Below, one piece after another: positions 61,434 through 64,000 of a DNA stretch of 64,000 nt. The DNA is from Winogradskyella litoriviva. Lineage in GTDB: Bacteria; Bacteroidota; Bacteroidia; Flavobacteriales; Flavobacteriaceae. How positions within the stretch are numbered: the first letter of the stretch is position 1; each line of letters begins with the position of its first letter. Location: assembly GCF_013249065.1 (NCBI RefSeq), contig NZ_JABRWQ010000002.1:532560-596559 (forward strand). Reading direction: 5' to 3'. The notes below the pieces were generated by a model. The model was not told the DNA's origin. It worked only from the letters and a program-made list of their open reading frames with translations, and did not search any database. The position numbers and the translations under genes are program-made.

Positions 61434-64000
61434 TTAGTTTTTTCTATTAATGTATAACCATCCAACTCTTGGGTCAGATCCATCACCTAAGTCTAGTACG
61501 TAGTAATAAGTACCTACAGGTAAATCATCTGATTGATTTATCACAGCTCTTCCATTAGATGTCCCTTTCCAATCATTTAGATATCCATTTGCGCTATAGA
61601 CAATATTACCCCATCTGTTATAGACTTCTAATTTATTGTCTGGGAATCGCTCTATACAATCAATAACAAAGGTTTCATTAACACCATCACCATCTGGAGA
61701 AAACTCATTATAAATAGTTAAACAAATTGGTTCTACTGTTGCATTATCTTCATTATTACTTGGATTCTCATCAACACCTCCTACTGAACTTTCTATATAA
61801 GCAGTGTTTAAATAGTCTCCAAATCCTAATACTTCAACGGTAATCTCAAGTATTTCAACTTCATCAGGATCTAATTGAGCAATAGTCCATTCGCCATCAA
61901 ACTCTGAATATATACCGTCAGTTGTGATTGCAGAAACAAATAAGTAACCATCAGGAATCTGCTCATCTATAACAATGTTACTAGCAGTGACATTACCAAT
62001 ATTAGCGACTTCAATTGTAAACGTTACTAATTCTCCAATCACAGGTTGCAATTCATCAACTGTTTTAGTTACTTCCAAATCAAATATTGAATTAAGTAGC
62101 ACTACGGTTGGATCATCTGGTTCTCCATCACCATTTTCGTCATCGTTTTGGTTATCGGTAGGATCATCACTCGTATCTATAATATCATCTAGAAGATCAT
62201 TTGGATCACCTCCTGGTGCCTCACCTCTAACTGATGCTGAATTAGTTACACTACCAACATCTAAATCGGCTTGTGTAATTGTATACGTAGCTGTATAAGT
62301 CGTATCATCAATTTCGTTAGGTAACAATTGAGCAATTGGACCACCTACTAGGTTTAGTCCTGGTAAGTTATCTTCAACAATAATATTAGTTAACGTTTGA
62401 TTCCCTGTATTTTCAACAATAAATATATAAGTAATGACATCGTCAAGTCCTCCAATTATACCATCTCCATTTGTATCTTCTAATGGTTGTATTGTTTTGA
62501 TTAAACTAATTTTAGGATCAGGAGATATAGTTATCACTGTTGGATCATTATCTGTGTTTCCATCTAAATCATCTCCATCATCACTAGTATCATTTACAGT
62601 TGTATCATCTGGACTATCACCACTAGCTACTACACTATTTTGGAATCCTCCTATATTAATAACATCTTGTTCTATTATATAAGTAGCTGTATAAGTAGCT
62701 GTTTCACCAACTAATAATAAACCTTCTATACTTCCTAAAGAAGCAGGATTATTAAAAGCAGGTCCAGAAAGAAATACAAGTGGATTACCATCTAAATCCG
62801 TAAACGTATCTACGATAGAAACATTATCTAATGTCACATTTCCTGTATTTGTAACACTTATTGTATATGTAATTTCGTCATCTAAACTTGCGCCAGTTGG
62901 TAATACATCATTAGAAATAACGAAAGTTTTAACAACTTCTATATTTGGAGTACCTTCTAAAATAGTATCAGTCGGATCGTCATCACTTGTTGCATCAGTT
63001 GGGTCATCACTATCATCAACTACAGCACCTCCATTTGGATCTGTACCATTTGCTGTTGCCTGGTTAGAAACTATTCCTGCGTCAATATCTTCTTGAGTAA
63101 CTTCATATGTTGCAGTATATACTATTGTTCCTGTACCTACGGCCATATCCATGATATCAGCTTCTCCATCTTCATCGGTTCCGCCAGTTACATAAGTTGG
63201 TGTTGGTAGGGTTCCAGTACCTGTAAAATTCACCATGTTTTCATTAACACTAACATCAAATACTGTTACATTACCAATATTTGTGACTGTATATGTATAT
63301 GATATCTCGTCTCCTACACCTAATATATTATCATCTCCTAAATCTAAACTACTAGTCTTAGTAACACTTAATTCAGGGGTTTGATTAATACTTATAACTG
63401 TTGGGTCATTTGTTGGGTCTGTATCTAAATCTGGGCCATCAGTAGCTTCATCACCATTATCACTCGTATCACTTACGTCGTCAACGCCACTTGGACTATC
63501 TCCTGTAGCTGTCGCACTATTTTCAATAAAGCCAGTATTCACATCATCTTGATTAATATTATAGGTTGCTGTTGCAAATCCTATTTCACCTGGTAACAAT
63601 GTTGAAGGTGTAATAGATAAACCTACTGTTCCTGTCAAAGCATCATCAATTGTAATATTATCAATAGTAACATCTCCTGTATTTTCAACACTAAATGTAT
63701 ACGTTAATTCATCACCCAAGCTAGCACCAAGTGGAGCCATATCGTTAGATACCACAACTGTTTTAGTTAAGGTTAACTCAGGATTAGGTGATAAATCCGT
63801 TAAAGTTGGATCCTCTGTTGGATCTGTTCCTGTATCTGGTCCGTCTACTGTCTCATTGTCTAAGATTGGATTGCCATCTGGATCTACATCCGTATCTGAA
63901 ACATCACTCACATCATCTGTACCTGTTGGACTATCGCCTGTCGCTGTTGCACTATTCTCTATAAAGCCTGCATCTAAATCCGTTTGAGCTATCGTTTGCG
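61434..64000 (-). CDS. Giant DUF11-repeat surface adhesin with T9SS type B tail (5' end outside window)
   Basis: The frame is open to the window edge. The visible 855 residues hold five complete DUF11-like repeats plus part of a sixth, starting near nucleotides 63782, 63377, 62948, 62516 and 62084 (about 135-144 residues each). Each opens like PELTLTKTV or PKISLIKTI, contains [14 protein letters not shown], and ends with a Thr/Asp-rich linker ([14 protein letters not shown]). The C-terminus ([23 protein letters not shown]) is the type B CTD. Cotranscribed with PorP/SprF, it is an SprB-like adhesin cargo. Confidence 0.9.
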   Translation of the reverse strand, partial: QTIAQTDLDAGFIENSATATGDSPTGTDDVSDVSDTDVDPDGNPILDNETVDGPDTGTDPTEDPTLTDLSPNPELTLTKTVVVSNDMAPLGASLGDELTYTFSVENTGDVTIDNITIDDALTGTVGLSITPSTLLPGEIGFATATYNINQDDVNTGFIENSATATGDSPSGVDDVSDTSDNGDEATDGPDLDTDPTNDPTVISINQTPELSVTKTSSLDLGDDNILGVGDEISYTYTVTNIGNVTVFDVSVNENMVNFTGTGTLPTPTYVTGGTDEDGEADIMDMAVGTGTIVYTATYEVTQEDIDAGIVSNQATANGTDPNGGAVVDDSDDPTDATSDDDPTDTILEGTPNIEVVKTFVISNDVLPTGASLDDEITYTISVTNTGNVTLDNVSIVDTFTDLDGNPLVFLSGPAFNNPASLGSIEGLLLVGETATYTATYIIEQDVINIGGFQNSVVASGDSPDDTTVNDTSDDGDDLDGNTDNDPTVITISPDPKISLIKTIQPLEDTNGDGIIGGLDDVITYIFIVENTGNQTLTNIIVEDNLPGLNLVGGPIAQLLPNEIDDTTYTATYTITQADLDVGSVTNSASVRGEAPGGDPNDLLDDIIDTSDDPTDNQNDDENGDGEPDDPTVVLLNSIFDLEVTKTVDELQPVIGELVTFTIEVANIGNVTASNIVIDEQIPDGYLFVSAITTDGIYSEFDGEWTIAQLDPDEVEILEITVEVLGFGDYLNTAYIESSVGGVDENPSNNEDNATVEPICLTIYNEFSPDGDGVNETFVIDCIERFPDNKLEVYNRWGNIVYSANGYLNDWKGTSNGRAVINQSDDLPVGTYYYVLDLGDGSDPRVGWLYINRKN
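61720..64000. repeat. Tandem DUF11-domain repeats in the adhesin gene
   Basis: Five to six units of about 405-432 bases. Conserved at amino-acid level; the nucleotide identity between units is lower. Repeat starts at 63782, 63377, 62948, 62516 and 62084. Confidence 0.85.

Noticed and set aside
1..64000. Prophage, insertion sequence, CRISPR array, rRNA operon
   Set aside because: No transposase, integrase, phage structural gene, spacer-repeat array or rRNA sequence was recognised.

Overview
The window looks like a chromosomal segment of a marine-type Flavobacteriaceae bacterium (phylum Bacteroidota). The evidence is the low GC content, Bacteroidota -7 promoter boxes (TAnnTTTG) ahead of many genes, type IX secretion (T9SS) cargo with type A and type B C-terminal signals, a PorP/SprF-OmpA locus, lipoproteins with acidic surface-export signals, and family-typical small genes (DUF4295 beside rpmG and rpmB, DUF6249, an SPFH plus ribbon-helix-helix pair). 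No phage, insertion sequence, CRISPR array or rRNA operon was seen. One tRNA gene (Thr, UGU) is present.

Layout. 1-6.8 kb: the end of a secreted M14 metallopeptidase, a peroxiredoxin-like protein, a small T9SS cargo, a structured non-coding island (about 3.89-4.26 kb), a VOC protein and small stress/uncharacterised proteins. 6.8-17.7 kb: rimO, secreted lipoproteins, a T9SS type B protein, ftsY, the DUF4295-rpmG-rpmB operon, and a cinA-Hpt-FAH-exonuclease run. 17.9-23.0 kb: an unusual minus-strand cluster with a UPF0251/DUF134 regulator, a DUF5320-like small protein, a NifX-like protein, stand-alone GTP cyclohydrolase II, a hotdog thioesterase, an MBL-fold hydrolase and a large PLP-dependent enzyme. 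23.2-35 kb: a 2-oxoacid dehydrogenase E2, glycosyltransferase, recR, a secreted BNR-repeat protein, a sodium/solute symporter, a CoA-binding protein, a TonB-dependent receptor and fabH. 35-45 kb: htpG, an iron-type alcohol dehydrogenase, a Crp-family regulator, a decayed MOSC gene, a methyltransferase, rlmF and a DEAD-box helicase. 45-51.8 kb: membrane proteins, an ECF sigma/anti-sigma pair with two matching divergent promoters, DoxX and MFS membrane proteins and a VanX-type dipeptidase. 51.8-58.4 kb: an orphan promoter-terminator pair (candidate small RNA), an alpha/beta hydrolase, SPFH plus RHH, DUF819, a DUF4369 lipoprotein, tRNA-Thr, PTPS and idi. 58.5-64 kb: an OmpA-family protein, PorP/SprF and the 3' part of a giant DUF11-repeat adhesin, read as one minus-strand unit.

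How genes work together. The last three genes form the usual SprB-like module: a repeat-rich type B cargo, its probable PorP/SprF outer-membrane partner and a peptidoglycan-binding OmpA protein. The sigma factor at 46875-47456 and the DUF6249 gene at 47601 have the same -35/-10 elements (GTGTAACC, 16 bp, CGTC) on opposite strands, which supports autoregulation and one direct target. The 17.9-23.0 kb cluster is the best candidate for an undescribed system: its regulator promoter and the leader of the PLP enzyme share an 8-base sequence set inside palindromes, and the enzyme set could build or modify a GTP-derived or other small molecule. That function is inference only.
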